Shown: piece by piece, positions 38,246 through 47,324 of the stretch | Numbering within the stretch: position 1 is the first letter of the stretch | Layout of the letters: every line of letters begins with the position of its first letter | Position numbers and translations under genes: made by a program | The notes under the pieces: generated by a model | The model's database searches: none | What the model was told of the DNA's origin: nothing | What the model saw: the letters and a program-made list of their open reading frames with translations, nothing else | Assembly: GCF_001693255.1 (NCBI RefSeq) | Contig: NZ_CP016474.1 | Location: 496,001-560,000, forward strand | Length of the DNA: 64,000 nucleotides | Reading direction: 5' to 3' | Origin: Picosynechococcus sp. PCC 7003 | GTDB taxonomy: Bacteria; Cyanobacteriota; Cyanobacteriia; Cyanobacteriales; MRBY01

Positions 38246-38494
38246 TCAATCCACTTGCAATGCAGGGGCAGTGGACTCTCCAGACGGAGCTGACTCCAAG
38301 GGAGGACTATAGTGAGCAACATTTACCCAAATAATCGAAAGCAGTAAACCAACGCCGCAACCGATTAAAAACATCCAACCGTGGGAGGGTTCCAAAACCC
38401 AAAGCAAGCGGCGATTACTGCCATACACCTGCACCACCCACCCCTCATCCGCATCTAATTGGGGTCGTGACGGTCTTGCATCAAATTTTTTCAT
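38246..38494 (-). CDS. Small single-helix membrane protein, unknown
   Basis: An 82-residue protein with a soluble N-terminus (MKKFDARPSRPQLDADEGWV), one membrane helix at about 39-62 (GWMFLIGCGVGLLLSIIWVN) and a short Ser/Pro-rich tail. No family recognised. It lies between sbtA and sbtB, on the sbtA strand, 334 bp upstream of sbtA. Codon use and length look like a real gene, but there is no strong evidence of function. A link to bicarbonate uptake is only positional. Confidence 0.65.
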   Translation of the reverse strand: MKKFDARPSRPQLDADEGWVVQVYGSNRRLLWVLEPSHGWMFLIGCGVGLLLSIIWVNVAHYSPPLESAPSGESTAPALQVD

Positions 38495-38628
38495 TCCTTT
38501 TTACTCCATGCTGTTTGTCTGCATTCCCGAACAATCACAGATCTGTTTAAAACAGATAACGTCGCTCAAAAACCACCGATGCAGTATCCATGGCGACTTC
38601 AAGTTGTATTTTTGAATAGCTGAATAAG

Positions 38629-38660
38629 CTCAATTCATAGAAATAAGCCTATGAATTGAG
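38629..38660. repeat. 12-bp perfect inverted repeat
   Basis: CTCAATTCATAG (38629-38640) and CTATGAATTGAG (38649-38660) are perfectly complementary around an 8-base loop. There is no T run, so it is not a normal terminator. It could be a regulator site or part of an RNA. Confidence 0.7.
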
Positions 38661-39066
38661 TAAATGCCATGTTTTTTAGTCTATACAATGCCGAGTCAAC
38701 AATTTGCCTTTTTTGTCAAAAATCGCCTTAAACTTACTGAATGATTTAATAATCTAAACTTATAGATTGCATCTAGTTGGCCATGTCATGCCTAACTTTC
38801 CTAGGATCTGTCTTGATGAATTTGCTCAAATTACGACGCCAACACCAGTCACAAAAATATCTGTTGTGATCAGGGTGAGTTTTAAGGGTGAGCCCTTGGT
38901 TAGACGATGAATTAATACTTGACTAGCTCCTATTGCAAACAGCGGTAAAACCAGAGATTAAAAGGCGATCGCCGCGCTAAAAGGATAAGCGTTTTTTATA
39001 AAATGCTTCGATTAATCTGAATCAATCCTTTCCAATAGGGGTGGCCTTTGCCATAGACTTAAGGGC

Positions 39067-39499
<433 letters not shown>

Positions 39500-39511
39500 G
39501 TTAAATTCCCA

Positions 39512-39537
39512 AGTGCTGAATATTGAGTGCTGAATAT
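39512..39537. repeat. Tandem AGTGCTGAATAT repeat
   Basis: Two exact 12-bp copies, 39512-39523 and 39526-39537, separated by TG, lie just after sbtB. Probably a small local duplication. Confidence 0.7.
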
Positions 39538-39600
39538 CGCAGAAAACACCCTCAGTCACAGCTAATCGCTCCCTGATCAAACATCACCACCAAAGTCAGC

Positions 39601-39654
39601 CCCTCTACAGTGACGGATCGCAGCAGTGCTCCCCACAGTTGTAGAGGGTTTTTT
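39601..39654 (+). terminator. Intrinsic terminator of sbtB
   Basis: CCCTCTACA (39601-39609) and TGTAGAGGG (39640-39648) form a 9-bp perfect stem around a 30-base, partly self-complementary loop, followed by six T. It ends the sbtB unit about 100 bp past its stop. The remaining 227 bp to the FHA gene show no other clear element. Confidence 0.8.
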
Positions 39655-39881
39655 AATATCAAAGATCAAGATGGTATCTCTTCCCTGATTTCTTTGATCT
39701 CATCACTGTTAAGGACATCAAATTTTCTGAGATCATCTTGGGCGAGGAAAGATAATCTAATCGGTAAGTTCGACTACTCTTAAGGGTAAAATAGGGTCAA
39801 AAGTCTTTATTTCACGAGCCGTATCTCTCAAATTTCTGTTTGTTCTAGTGCCGTGCCCCATCCGCGAACCCTTGTTAATCC

Positions 39882-40277
39882 GTGATTATTCTGACCCTAC
39901 TTCATCCCATCCAAGCAACTCCGATGCAAAATTGGTCTTTTGAGACCGAAACTACGATCAGTATTGGCCGTTCTACGGATAATGACGTGGTTCTCTATAG
40001 TGCAGTGGTTTCTCGCCACCATGTTGAACTGCGACTAGAGGGAGAAGAATGGTCCATTGTTAATCTCGGCACCAACGGCACCTACATCGAGGATCAACGG
40101 GTTGAACAATGTGTGGCTAAGGATGGTCTTGTATTCCGCTTGGCAACCTCTGGGCCAAAAATTCTGGTGCGCATCCAAGGAAAGCAACTTAGTGAAGGGG
40201 AGGCAGAAAGCAAGGAGCAACGCTTGAGAAAATCGTCTAACCCAGATCCGTCCCGGGAAACTTTCGCGCAATTTTAA
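39882..40277 (+). CDS. FHA domain protein
   Basis: A 131-residue protein made almost wholly of one forkhead-associated domain, which binds phosphothreonine peptides. Marks: ISIGRSTDNDVVL, VSRHHVELRLEGEEW and NLGTNGTYIEDQRV, the conserved Gly-Arg, Ser-Arg-His and Asn-Gly-Thr set. A charged tail follows. The start is GTG at 39882; an ATG would only appear at codon 15, inside the first strand. Its partners may be Hanks-type kinases such as the two in this window, but that is inference. Confidence 0.88.
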   Translation: MIILTLLHPIQATPMQNWSFETETTISIGRSTDNDVVLYSAVVSRHHVELRLEGEEWSIVNLGTNGTYIEDQRVEQCVAKDGLVFRLATSGPKILVRIQGKQLSEGEAESKEQRLRKSSNPDPSRETFAQF

Positions 40278-40292
40278 CGCGTGATTTGAAGT

Positions 40293-41150
40293 TTATTCTT
40301 TAGTATTTTCAGTTGTCTGATCGTCTGGATTGGCTGGTTTACTGAGGGTGGCGATCGCCGTTTTCGTAAATTGTTTTAGAGCATCTAAATCGAAGCTAAC
40401 TTGAGGGACATCTATACTTAACCACAGCAGATATTCCACGTTCCCTGCGGGGCCAGTAATCGGCGAATAGGTCAGCCCTTGGGGATGCCAACCGAGTTGT
40501 TGAGCGGCTTCTAATACCGAAAAGATCGCTTGGGCCTGGGCCTGGGGATCGCGGACAACGCCATTTTTTCCCACCTGGGTGCGCCCCACTTCAAACTGAG
40601 GTTTAACCAACAGGATCACTTCCTTCGGGCCGTCGAGGAGACTCCAGAGGGTGGGCAAAACCTTCGTTAGGGAAATAAAAGATAAGTCCATTACCCCCAG
40701 GGTTGGCCTTTTTGTGTCTTCTGGGTAGAGATCAGCCGAGGTCAGATGGCGAAAATTGGTGCGCTCCCGGAGGATGAGCCGTGGATCTTGGCGGATCTTC
40801 CAGGCGACTTGGCCATAACCGACATCAATGCCATAGACCTGTTGGGCACCAGCTTGCAAGAGACAGTCGGTAAAGCCACCGGTGGAAATGCCCCCATCCA
40901 AACAAATGCGATCTTGGACGGCGATTTGAAAGTGGGCGATCGCCTTCGCGAGTTTTTCGCCCCCCCGGGAAACAAAGGGGGGTTTCGCTTGCACTTCAAT
41001 ATCCACGTCGGCAGGAACCAAGGTGCCTGGTTTATCCACAATCTGCTGTTTTACCTTCACTTCTCCGGCCCGGATCACCCGCTGGGCCTGTTGTCGAGAT
41101 TCACATAGTTGACGCTCCACCAGCAGGAGGTCTAATCGCTGTTTGGCCAA
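40293..41150 (-). CDS. tlyA: TlyA family rRNA 2'-O-methyltransferase
   Basis: TlyA-type protein (also annotated hemolysin A), a SAM-dependent 2'-O-methyltransferase acting on rRNA cytidines. The 285 residues show an N-terminal S4 RNA-binding domain (QRLDLLLVERQLCESRQQAQRVI), then FVSRGGEKLAKAI and an FtsJ-like methyltransferase core (CLDGGISTGGFTDCLLQAGA, GVMDLSFISLTKVLP, LLVKPQFEVGR). The common DVGSSTGGF motif reads GISTGGF here. Convergent with the FHA gene (15-bp gap) and divergent from the Hsp70 gene. Confidence 0.9.
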   Translation of the reverse strand: MAKQRLDLLLVERQLCESRQQAQRVIRAGEVKVKQQIVDKPGTLVPADVDIEVQAKPPFVSRGGEKLAKAIAHFQIAVQDRICLDGGISTGGFTDCLLQAGAQQVYGIDVGYGQVAWKIRQDPRLILRERTNFRHLTSADLYPEDTKRPTLGVMDLSFISLTKVLPTLWSLLDGPKEVILLVKPQFEVGRTQVGKNGVVRDPQAQAQAIFSVLEAAQQLGWHPQGLTYSPITGPAGNVEYLLWLSIDVPQVSFDLDALKQFTKTAIATLSKPANPDDQTTENTKE

Positions 41151-41296
41151 AGTGCTTGTTCCCCAATGCCACCGTTGCTGTTTTAGTCTACTGGGTCGCC
41201 GGTGCTTTCGGGAATGCCATGGCTACGGGAAAGCGTCGAACTCGATACAATACAAAAATTGTCCAGTTTAGCTTTCAAGAAAATCACGAAATAATT

Positions 41297-42901
41297 ATGG
41301 CGATCGCAGTGGATTTTGGGACGAGCAATACCCTAGTGACCCGGTGGAATGCCGCCAAAGGAGCCCCAGAAATTCTCCCGCTCCAGGGTCTTTCCCAACG
41401 AATTGCGCCGAATCCACCGCTGATCCCTAGCCTTTTGTATATCGAAAATGCCGCTGACCAAAAAGTCGTTATCGGTCAGGCCATTGGCGATCGCGGTTTA
41501 GATCGCGGCCCCGATCCCCGCTATTTTTGTAACTTTAAACGGGGCATTGGCACCGCAATCCAAGGCTTTTTACCGGAACTAGATGGTGAAAAGATCACCT
41601 TCGAGAAAATGGGAGAATATTTCCTCAACGGCATCTTTACCCAACTCAAAGCCCAGGGAGAATCCCTCGATAGCTTGGTTTTGACCGTTCCCGTCGATAG
41701 CTTTGAAGCCTATCGGAGCTGGCTGAGTCGGCTTTGCGAACAGTTGCCAGAACTCGAGAAAATTCAGCTTTTAGATGAACCCACCGCCGCTGCCTTGGGC
41801 TATGGGGCCTTGGCTGAAGATTTAAAACGAATTCTCGTGGTGGATTTTGGTGGGGGCACCGTGGACTTTTCCCTCGTGGATCTGAACCTCGCCCAGGGCC
41901 AAAGCAAACCGACGGGCTTTATTTTGAAATGGGGCCGCAAATCCTTTGCCGACAGTAAAACCCAAAAGGTCAAAACCGCAAAAGTGCTGGCAAAAGCAGG
42001 TAAAAATCTCGGTGGTTCGGACTTAGATAATTGGCTCTTTGAATATTTCCAGACCCAACAAAACCTCCCCCAGGATGCCCTGAGTTTGCGGCTAGTTGAA
42101 CGGTTGAAAATTGCCCTCTCCCAAAAAACTAAGGCAACGGAGATTTATTACAACGATCAAACCTTTGAAAGCTACGAGTTAAGCCTCAGTCGGTCGGCCT
42201 TTGAGGAGATTTTAGAAACTCAAGGATTCATTGCTCAACTCGATGATTTGCTGGCCCAAGTCTTGCAACAGGCCCGCCGTAACGGCGTCAGCAAAGAGGA
42301 CATTGAAGCGGTACTGTTGGTGGGAGGCACGAGCCAAATTCCCCTAGTGCAGAGCTGGCTAGAGGGTTATTTCCCCACGGAAAAAATTAAACGGGATAAT
42401 CCTTTTGGGGCGATCGCCTGTGGGGCGTTGCAGTTAGCCCAGGGGTTTGAACTCAAAGATTTTCTCTATCACAGCTACGGGATTCGCTATTGGAACCGCC
42501 GCCAGAACCGCCACGATTGGCAACCGATTATCAACCAAGGGCAGCCCTACCCGATGACAGAACCCTTGGAAATTACCCTGGGAGCGTCGATGGATCAACA
42601 GCCCAGTATCGAACTGATCATTGGCGAACTCGGCGAGCAAAGCAGCGGCACGGAGGTTTATTTCGATGGCGATCGCCTGGTGACCCAACAACTAGGAGCC
42701 AACCAAACCAACGTTAAACCCCTCAACGACCGAGAGGGAGCCCGCACCATTGCCAAACTCGACCCCGTGGGCTATCCCGGCACCGACCGTATCAAGTTGC
42801 AATTCTTGGTCGATGGCGATCGCACCTTGCGGGTCACCGTCGAGGATCTACTGCGCAATGTCACCCTCCTAGAAAATCAAAAAGTTGCTGAGCTGAGTTA
42901 G
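41297..42901 (+). CDS. Hsp70-family protein (DnaK-like, atypical)
   Basis: A 534-residue Hsp70/actin-fold protein, from the ATG at 41297 (MAIAVDFGTSNTLVTRWNAA). ATPase motifs are present: VDFGTSNT (phosphate 1), LLDEPTAAALGYG, VVDFGGGTVDFSLV (phosphate 2) and VLLVGGTSQIPLVQ (adenosine). The usual DnaK C-terminal substrate and lid domains are much shortened: about 150 residues of beta-rich sequence (RQNRHDWQPIINQGQPYPMT) and no helical lid. An ATG-like start at 41156 would add 47 residues without family support. No dnaJ or grpE is adjacent. It is one of the divergent Hsp70s common in cyanobacteria; client unknown. Confidence 0.88.
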   Translation: MAIAVDFGTSNTLVTRWNAAKGAPEILPLQGLSQRIAPNPPLIPSLLYIENAADQKVVIGQAIGDRGLDRGPDPRYFCNFKRGIGTAIQGFLPELDGEKITFEKMGEYFLNGIFTQLKAQGESLDSLVLTVPVDSFEAYRSWLSRLCEQLPELEKIQLLDEPTAAALGYGALAEDLKRILVVDFGGGTVDFSLVDLNLAQGQSKPTGFILKWGRKSFADSKTQKVKTAKVLAKAGKNLGGSDLDNWLFEYFQTQQNLPQDALSLRLVERLKIALSQKTKATEIYYNDQTFESYELSLSRSAFEEILETQGFIAQLDDLLAQVLQQARRNGVSKEDIEAVLLVGGTSQIPLVQSWLEGYFPTEKIKRDNPFGAIACGALQLAQGFELKDFLYHSYGIRYWNRRQNRHDWQPIINQGQPYPMTEPLEITLGASMDQQPSIELIIGELGEQSSGTEVYFDGDRLVTQQLGANQTNVKPLNDREGARTIAKLDPVGYPGTDRIKLQFLVDGDRTLRVTVEDLLRNVTLLENQKVAELS

Positions 42902-42962
42902 CTGCCCATCCCCAGGACAGCCCTGCTAAAATCCATAGAAGCCCTTCAATCTCACAAAATCG

Positions 42963-44447
42963 ATGAAAAATCCCCAACTCAAAAAGATGCGTCTCCTGGT
43001 CTCGAAATTATACCGACGCGGTTGGACTTTGTTTTTTGTCGGTTTAGTGACGGTGCAACTCCTGCCGAGTCCGGCGATCGCCCTCACCCCCAAAGATTAC
43101 AGTGAGTTAGAATTTCCTCCCCTCCCAGAAATCACCCTCCCCGATTACGAACGCTACGAACTCGAAAACGGGATAGTAGTCTATCTCATGGAAGATCACA
43201 CCCTGCCCTTGGTGGGAGGCTCCATGGTGATTCGCACTGGCTCCCGCCTGGAACCCGCCGATAAAGTGGGCCTAGGCAGTATTACGGGCACCGTGATGCG
43301 CAGTGGGGGCACCCTCAAGCATCCCGCTGACACCTTAAACAATATCCTTGAACAGCGGGCCGCCAGCATCGAAACCAGCATTGGGGAAGCATCTGGCAGT
43401 GCTTCTTTTAGTGCCCTCAAGGAAGATTTTGCACTTGTGTTTGATCTGTTCGCCGAAGTCCTCCAGCAACCGGCTTTTCCCCAGGACAAACTGGATTTAG
43501 CTAAACGACAAACCGCCGGGGGCATTGCCCGCCGCAACGATGAACCCGATGCGATCGCCTCCCGGGAATTTGACAAACTGATCTATGGCGCTGATAGTCC
43601 CTATGCCCGCACCGTAGAATATGCCACCCTCGACAACATTGACCGGGTCGATTTATTCAACTTCTACCGCAGTTATATCCGCCCTGACCAAATGATCCTC
43701 GGCATTGTCGGCGATATCGACGTAGAAGCCACCAAAGCAAAAATTGCTGCTAAATTTGGCCCTTGGCGTAATCCCAGTCCCCGCCCTGACCTGGCGCCGC
43801 CCGCCGTCAACCAACCCGCCCAGAGCGGTGCTTTCCTCGTTGACCAGAGTCAACTGACCCAGAGCAGCATCCTGATCGGTCACCAGGGGGGACGACTCGA
43901 CAATCCCGACTATGCAGAACTCTCGGTAATGAACGGTGTGATTAACGGTTTTGGGGGCCGACTCTTTAACGAAATTCGCTCTCGCCAGGGTCTCGCCTAT
44001 TCTGTATATGGCGTGTGGAGTCCCCGCTACGACTACGATGGCAAGTTTATCGCCGGAGGCTCGACCCGCTCCGAGGCGACGATACCTTTTATCACGGCCA
44101 TGAAAGGGGAAATTAAGCGACTGCAAACGGAACTGATCACCCCCGCAGAACTCGCCTATGCCAAGGATTCGATTCTGAATTCCTTTGTCTTTAATTTTGA
44201 AGATCCCGGTCAAACCCTATCCCGCCTCATGCGCTATGAATATTATGGCTACCCGGAAGATTTTATTTTCCAGTACCAACGGGAAGTGGAAGCAACGACC
44301 ATTGAAGACGTGCAGCGGGTGGCCCAAACCTACCTTAAGCCGGATCAATTAACAGTGCTGGTGGTGGGGAATGCGGCGGCCATGGATCCGTCGCTGACGA
44401 GTTTGTTTACGGAGGTCAAGCCCGTCGATATTACGATCCCAGAGTAG
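42963..44447 (+). CDS. M16 family peptidase-like protein lacking the zinc motif
   Basis: A 494-residue insulinase-family (M16) protein with a probable signal peptide or anchor (LFFVGLVTVQLLPSPAIA). The N-terminal half aligns with M16 domains (YERYELENGIVVYLMEDHTL, GSRLEPADKVGLGSI) but has no HxxEH zinc site: at that place is GLGSITGTVM. The second half keeps GFGGRLFNEIRSRQGLAYSV, the Arg-Tyr motif of the non-catalytic partner. M16 proteases of this type work as catalytic plus non-catalytic pairs; the catalytic partner is not in this window. It is 8 bp upstream of trm1. Confidence 0.9.
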   Translation: MKNPQLKKMRLLVSKLYRRGWTLFFVGLVTVQLLPSPAIALTPKDYSELEFPPLPEITLPDYERYELENGIVVYLMEDHTLPLVGGSMVIRTGSRLEPADKVGLGSITGTVMRSGGTLKHPADTLNNILEQRAASIETSIGEASGSASFSALKEDFALVFDLFAEVLQQPAFPQDKLDLAKRQTAGGIARRNDEPDAIASREFDKLIYGADSPYARTVEYATLDNIDRVDLFNFYRSYIRPDQMILGIVGDIDVEATKAKIAAKFGPWRNPSPRPDLAPPAVNQPAQSGAFLVDQSQLTQSSILIGHQGGRLDNPDYAELSVMNGVINGFGGRLFNEIRSRQGLAYSVYGVWSPRYDYDGKFIAGGSTRSEATIPFITAMKGEIKRLQTELITPAELAYAKDSILNSFVFNFEDPGQTLSRLMRYEYYGYPEDFIFQYQREVEATTIEDVQRVAQTYLKPDQLTVLVVGNAAAMDPSLTSLFTEVKPVDITIPE

Positions 44448-44455
44448 GTGGCATT

Positions 44456-45562
44456 GTGGTGCAGGTGGTTGAAGAGCGGTCGGTACAATTTCAGCTAGAT
44501 GGGGGCTTCTACCGTGCCAAAAGCCGTATTGTGCGGGATTTGGGGGTCTTGGCGGCGGCAGTCTACCGGCAAAACCAAGGACAATTGCGGGTTCTGGATG
44601 GCCTATCGGCGACAGGAGTGCGATCGCTCCGGTACTACCAGGAAGCCCAAGCAGATTGGGTCTGGGCCAATGAGGGCAACCCAGACCTCCTGGAGACTTT
44701 AACCACGAATTTGCGACGGATTCCAGCGGCCCAACGGTGCATTAGTGTGCTTTCCCTGCGCCAACTTTGTTTGGAACGGTCTTTAATGGGCGATCGCTAT
44801 GATCTTGTTGATTTTGATGCCTTTGGCTCTGGGTCAGCCTTTGTCCAGGATGCCCTCACCGTGACGGCCCTGGGGGGATTGATGTATCTGACCAGCACCG
44901 ACGGGAGAACCTACAGCGGCAGAGAACCCCAGCGGGCCTTGCGACAATATGGAGCCTATGGGCGATCGCACCCCTCTGTCCAGGAACAGGGTCTACGGCT
45001 CTTGTTGGGGAATCTCGCGCAACAGGCGGCCCAGCGAAATTTTGGCATTGAACCAATTTTCTCGTTTTTTTGGGGGGATACTTGCCGGATTATGGCCCGT
45101 TTAACCCGTAAACCCACCCTGACAGAACTAAATTACGGCTTTCTCGGCTATTGTCACCATTGCGGCACCTATGGTTTACCCACTTGGCGCAAACTGTCCC
45201 AGGCGACCTGTGCCCATGACGATTTGCCTTTGACCCTCAGTGGCCCGATGTGGCTGGGCAAGTTACATCACCCGGAGTATTTACAGCAAATGTCGGCGAT
45301 CGCCCAACGGTGGAATTGGCAGGATGTGGTTAAGATTTTAGAAATGATGAGTCTAGAAAATGATTTACCCCCCTATTTTTTCCCGTTAAAGGAGATTGGT
45401 GCCCGGGCCAAAATCGACCTACCGAAATTAGATTTGCTGCTGAACAGCCTTCAGGCGCAAGGTTTCCAAGCCAGTCGTACCCACATTAACCCTCAAGCGA
45501 TTAAAACCGATGCGCCGATGGCCAAAATCAAGGCGATCGCCACCCAGTTAAGCGCACCGTAA
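44456..45562 (+). CDS. tRNA (guanine-N2-)-dimethyltransferase, Trm1 family
   Basis: SAM-dependent enzyme that makes N2,N2-dimethylguanosine (typically G26) in tRNA. Trm1 is general in archaea and eukaryotes and rare in bacteria, where cyanobacteria and Aquifex are known exceptions. The 368 residues show GGFYRAKSRIVRDLGVLAA, the SAM loop VLDGLSATGVRSLRY, the catalytic-region DLVDFDAFGSGSAF and a zinc-like YCHHCGTYG motif, followed by GPMWLGKLHHPEYL. Start is GTG at 44456 or GTG at 44459. It follows the M16-like gene by 8 bp, suggesting co-transcription; it converges on the NYN gene with a 10-bp gap. Confidence 0.9.
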   Translation: MVQVVEERSVQFQLDGGFYRAKSRIVRDLGVLAAAVYRQNQGQLRVLDGLSATGVRSLRYYQEAQADWVWANEGNPDLLETLTTNLRRIPAAQRCISVLSLRQLCLERSLMGDRYDLVDFDAFGSGSAFVQDALTVTALGGLMYLTSTDGRTYSGREPQRALRQYGAYGRSHPSVQEQGLRLLLGNLAQQAAQRNFGIEPIFSFFWGDTCRIMARLTRKPTLTELNYGFLGYCHHCGTYGLPTWRKLSQATCAHDDLPLTLSGPMWLGKLHHPEYLQQMSAIAQRWNWQDVVKILEMMSLENDLPPYFFPLKEIGARAKIDLPKLDLLLNSLQAQGFQASRTHINPQAIKTDAPMAKIKAIATQLSAP

Positions 45563-45572
45563 GTCTTGGCAA

Positions 45573-46295
45573 CTATTTCTTTTTTCGTTCCCGCACCGAG
45601 ATTACATTTTGCTCCTTGCGCAGTTCAAACAGATCAATCGCCTCAAACAAACTGCTTAATTTCTTATAGCCATAATTGCGTGAGTCGAAGGACGCCTGGT
45701 TCTTGATGTGGCCGCCAATTAGTCCCAATTTTGACCAACCATCTTCATCCTGGGTATTGGCGATCGCCCCCCGCAACAGGTTCATCAATTTCGTATCCTG
45801 CTTCAGTTGCTGGCCAGACTTGGGCTTGGTTTGTACATCATTTTGGTCTTCGGTGGGTGGCGTTAAATTTTCCAGGTACAAAAACGTCGAACAGGCTGAA
45901 ACGAAAGGTGATGGCGTTTTTTTCTCTCCAAACCCATATACTTTCAACCCGTTTGTCAGCAGGCGCATCACCAAGGGCGTAAAATCACAATCACTCGACA
46001 CAATCGCAAACGCATCTAGACTTTGGGTATAGAGTAAATCCATCGCATCAATAATTAACGCCGCATCCGTTGCATTTTTGCCCTTTGTATAGTCAAACTG
46101 CTGAATCGGCTGGATCGCGTATTCATGCAAACAATTTTCCCAGGACTGGAGGGCGGGGTTTTTCCAGTTGCCATAGGCCCGGCGAATATTGGCGACACCG
46201 TATTTGGCAATTTCTGCCAAGATCACGTCAATTTTTGCGGCGGGTGCATTGTCAGCATCGATCAACATCGCAATTCTAAACTCAGCCTTGGCCAT
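45573..46295 (-). CDS. NYN domain / OST-HTH RNA-binding protein
   Basis: A 240-residue protein with an N-terminal NYN (LabA-like PIN-fold) ribonuclease domain: AMLIDADNAPAAKID, ATDAALIIDAMDLLY and AIVSSDCDFTPLVMRL, with the conserved acidic residues of the active site. The C-terminal part (LMNLLRGAIANTQDEDGWSK to FEAIDLFELRKEQ) fits an OST-HTH/LOTUS RNA-binding domain. Such proteins are predicted RNases; the target is unknown. It is last in a purF / M48 / NYN run on the minus strand (30-bp gap from the M48 gene). Confidence 0.88.
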   Translation of the reverse strand: MAKAEFRIAMLIDADNAPAAKIDVILAEIAKYGVANIRRAYGNWKNPALQSWENCLHEYAIQPIQQFDYTKGKNATDAALIIDAMDLLYTQSLDAFAIVSSDCDFTPLVMRLLTNGLKVYGFGEKKTPSPFVSACSTFLYLENLTPPTEDQNDVQTKPKSGQQLKQDTKLMNLLRGAIANTQDEDGWSKLGLIGGHIKNQASFDSRNYGYKKLSSLFEAIDLFELRKEQNVISVRERKKK

Positions 46296-46325
46296 AGCCC
46301 TTCGATCCTTTATCCCTTATGGGAT

Positions 46326-47282
46326 TTATTCGGCCCCTTTTGCCTTTTTAATTTCTGCTTTGAGTTCCTCAATTTGACGCCGCAAACTCTCTAGATCACT
46401 TTCATCTTCAGCATTTACGTCTACTGAACCAGTGCCAGCTTGGGCATAATGACCCTGTTTAATCCGTTGATATTCCTCAGAGGCTTCCCAGGTTTTGATA
46501 AAGCTCAACCGCTCTACCGGGAAAGGATGACTCAAAAATGTCCCATTACCGCCGTTATAAATCAAAAACTTATAAATCTGATTGAGTTGATCTTGATCAA
46601 GGGCGTCATAATCCTGGGACTGCTGGGTAAACTCGGTCAAACTCATTTCGTGGCCATATTTCGCACTGCCGCCCGCGAGCTTCATCATGGTGTGCAAAAT
46701 TGGATTGAGATCATCCATCACCAAAAGTGCTGCTCGATCCGCTGAAAGTTCAGCCTTCCGCCGCCATTCATAAAAAGCATAAAGTAGCCCCGTGGTAATG
46801 ACATTACCGAGGCCAAGGGTAATTTCCCCAAGGAAAGAGGCTGCTCCCATGGCCCACATCGCCATCTGGATCAAGATCGTGTGGTCGCATTTGATGTGAC
46901 CCAACTCATGGGCCATCACCGTCCGTAGCTCCGTTTCATCAAGTAAATCCAGCAGCCCCGTATTCACCACAATGTACGGGTGATCATGGCCGAGGGCGTA
47001 ACTATTGACCATTGGATTTTGGTTGACATAAAGCGTCGGCTCTGGGGAAATATCCAAATCATGGACACATTCCCGAAAAATGCCGTACAGGGTCGAATAC
47101 TGACGGGGGCCTGCTTTAATATTGTTGCCCATTAGAAAAACCTGCTGGGGTCGTTCGTAGATATATTCCACAAAACGACTGGCCAACAGCTTAAAACCAG
47201 GCAGATTACGGAGGGCTTCTTCTGCTTGGCGATCGAGGGGGTGACGAAAGGCTTCGCTAGAAATTCCGGGATAGGTCGGCAT
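46326..47282 (-). CDS. M48 family metalloprotease
   Basis: A 318-residue zinc protease of the M48 type. From the ATG at 47282 it starts MPTYPGISSEAFRHPLDRQA; an in-frame ATG at 47306 is possible. The zinc motif HELGH is in VMAHELGHIKCDH, with the third ligand Glu in the AELSADRAALL region, and a hydrophobic helix (GAASFLGEITLGLGNVITTG) lies between. There is a single membrane-like segment, so it may be peripheral. The C-terminus forms a Glu/Lys coiled coil (LESLRRQIEELKAEIKKAKG). It sits 42 bp after purF and 30 bp before the NYN gene on one strand. Confidence 0.9.
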   Translation of the reverse strand: MPTYPGISSEAFRHPLDRQAEEALRNLPGFKLLASRFVEYIYERPQQVFLMGNNIKAGPRQYSTLYGIFRECVHDLDISPEPTLYVNQNPMVNSYALGHDHPYIVVNTGLLDLLDETELRTVMAHELGHIKCDHTILIQMAMWAMGAASFLGEITLGLGNVITTGLLYAFYEWRRKAELSADRAALLVMDDLNPILHTMMKLAGGSAKYGHEMSLTEFTQQSQDYDALDQDQLNQIYKFLIYNGGNGTFLSHPFPVERLSFIKTWEASEEYQRIKQGHYAQAGTGSVDVNAEDESDLESLRRQIEELKAEIKKAKGAE

Positions 47283-47324
47283 TAATTCTTCCTTTACCGC
47301 TCTCAATCCATGGGAACGGCTTTG

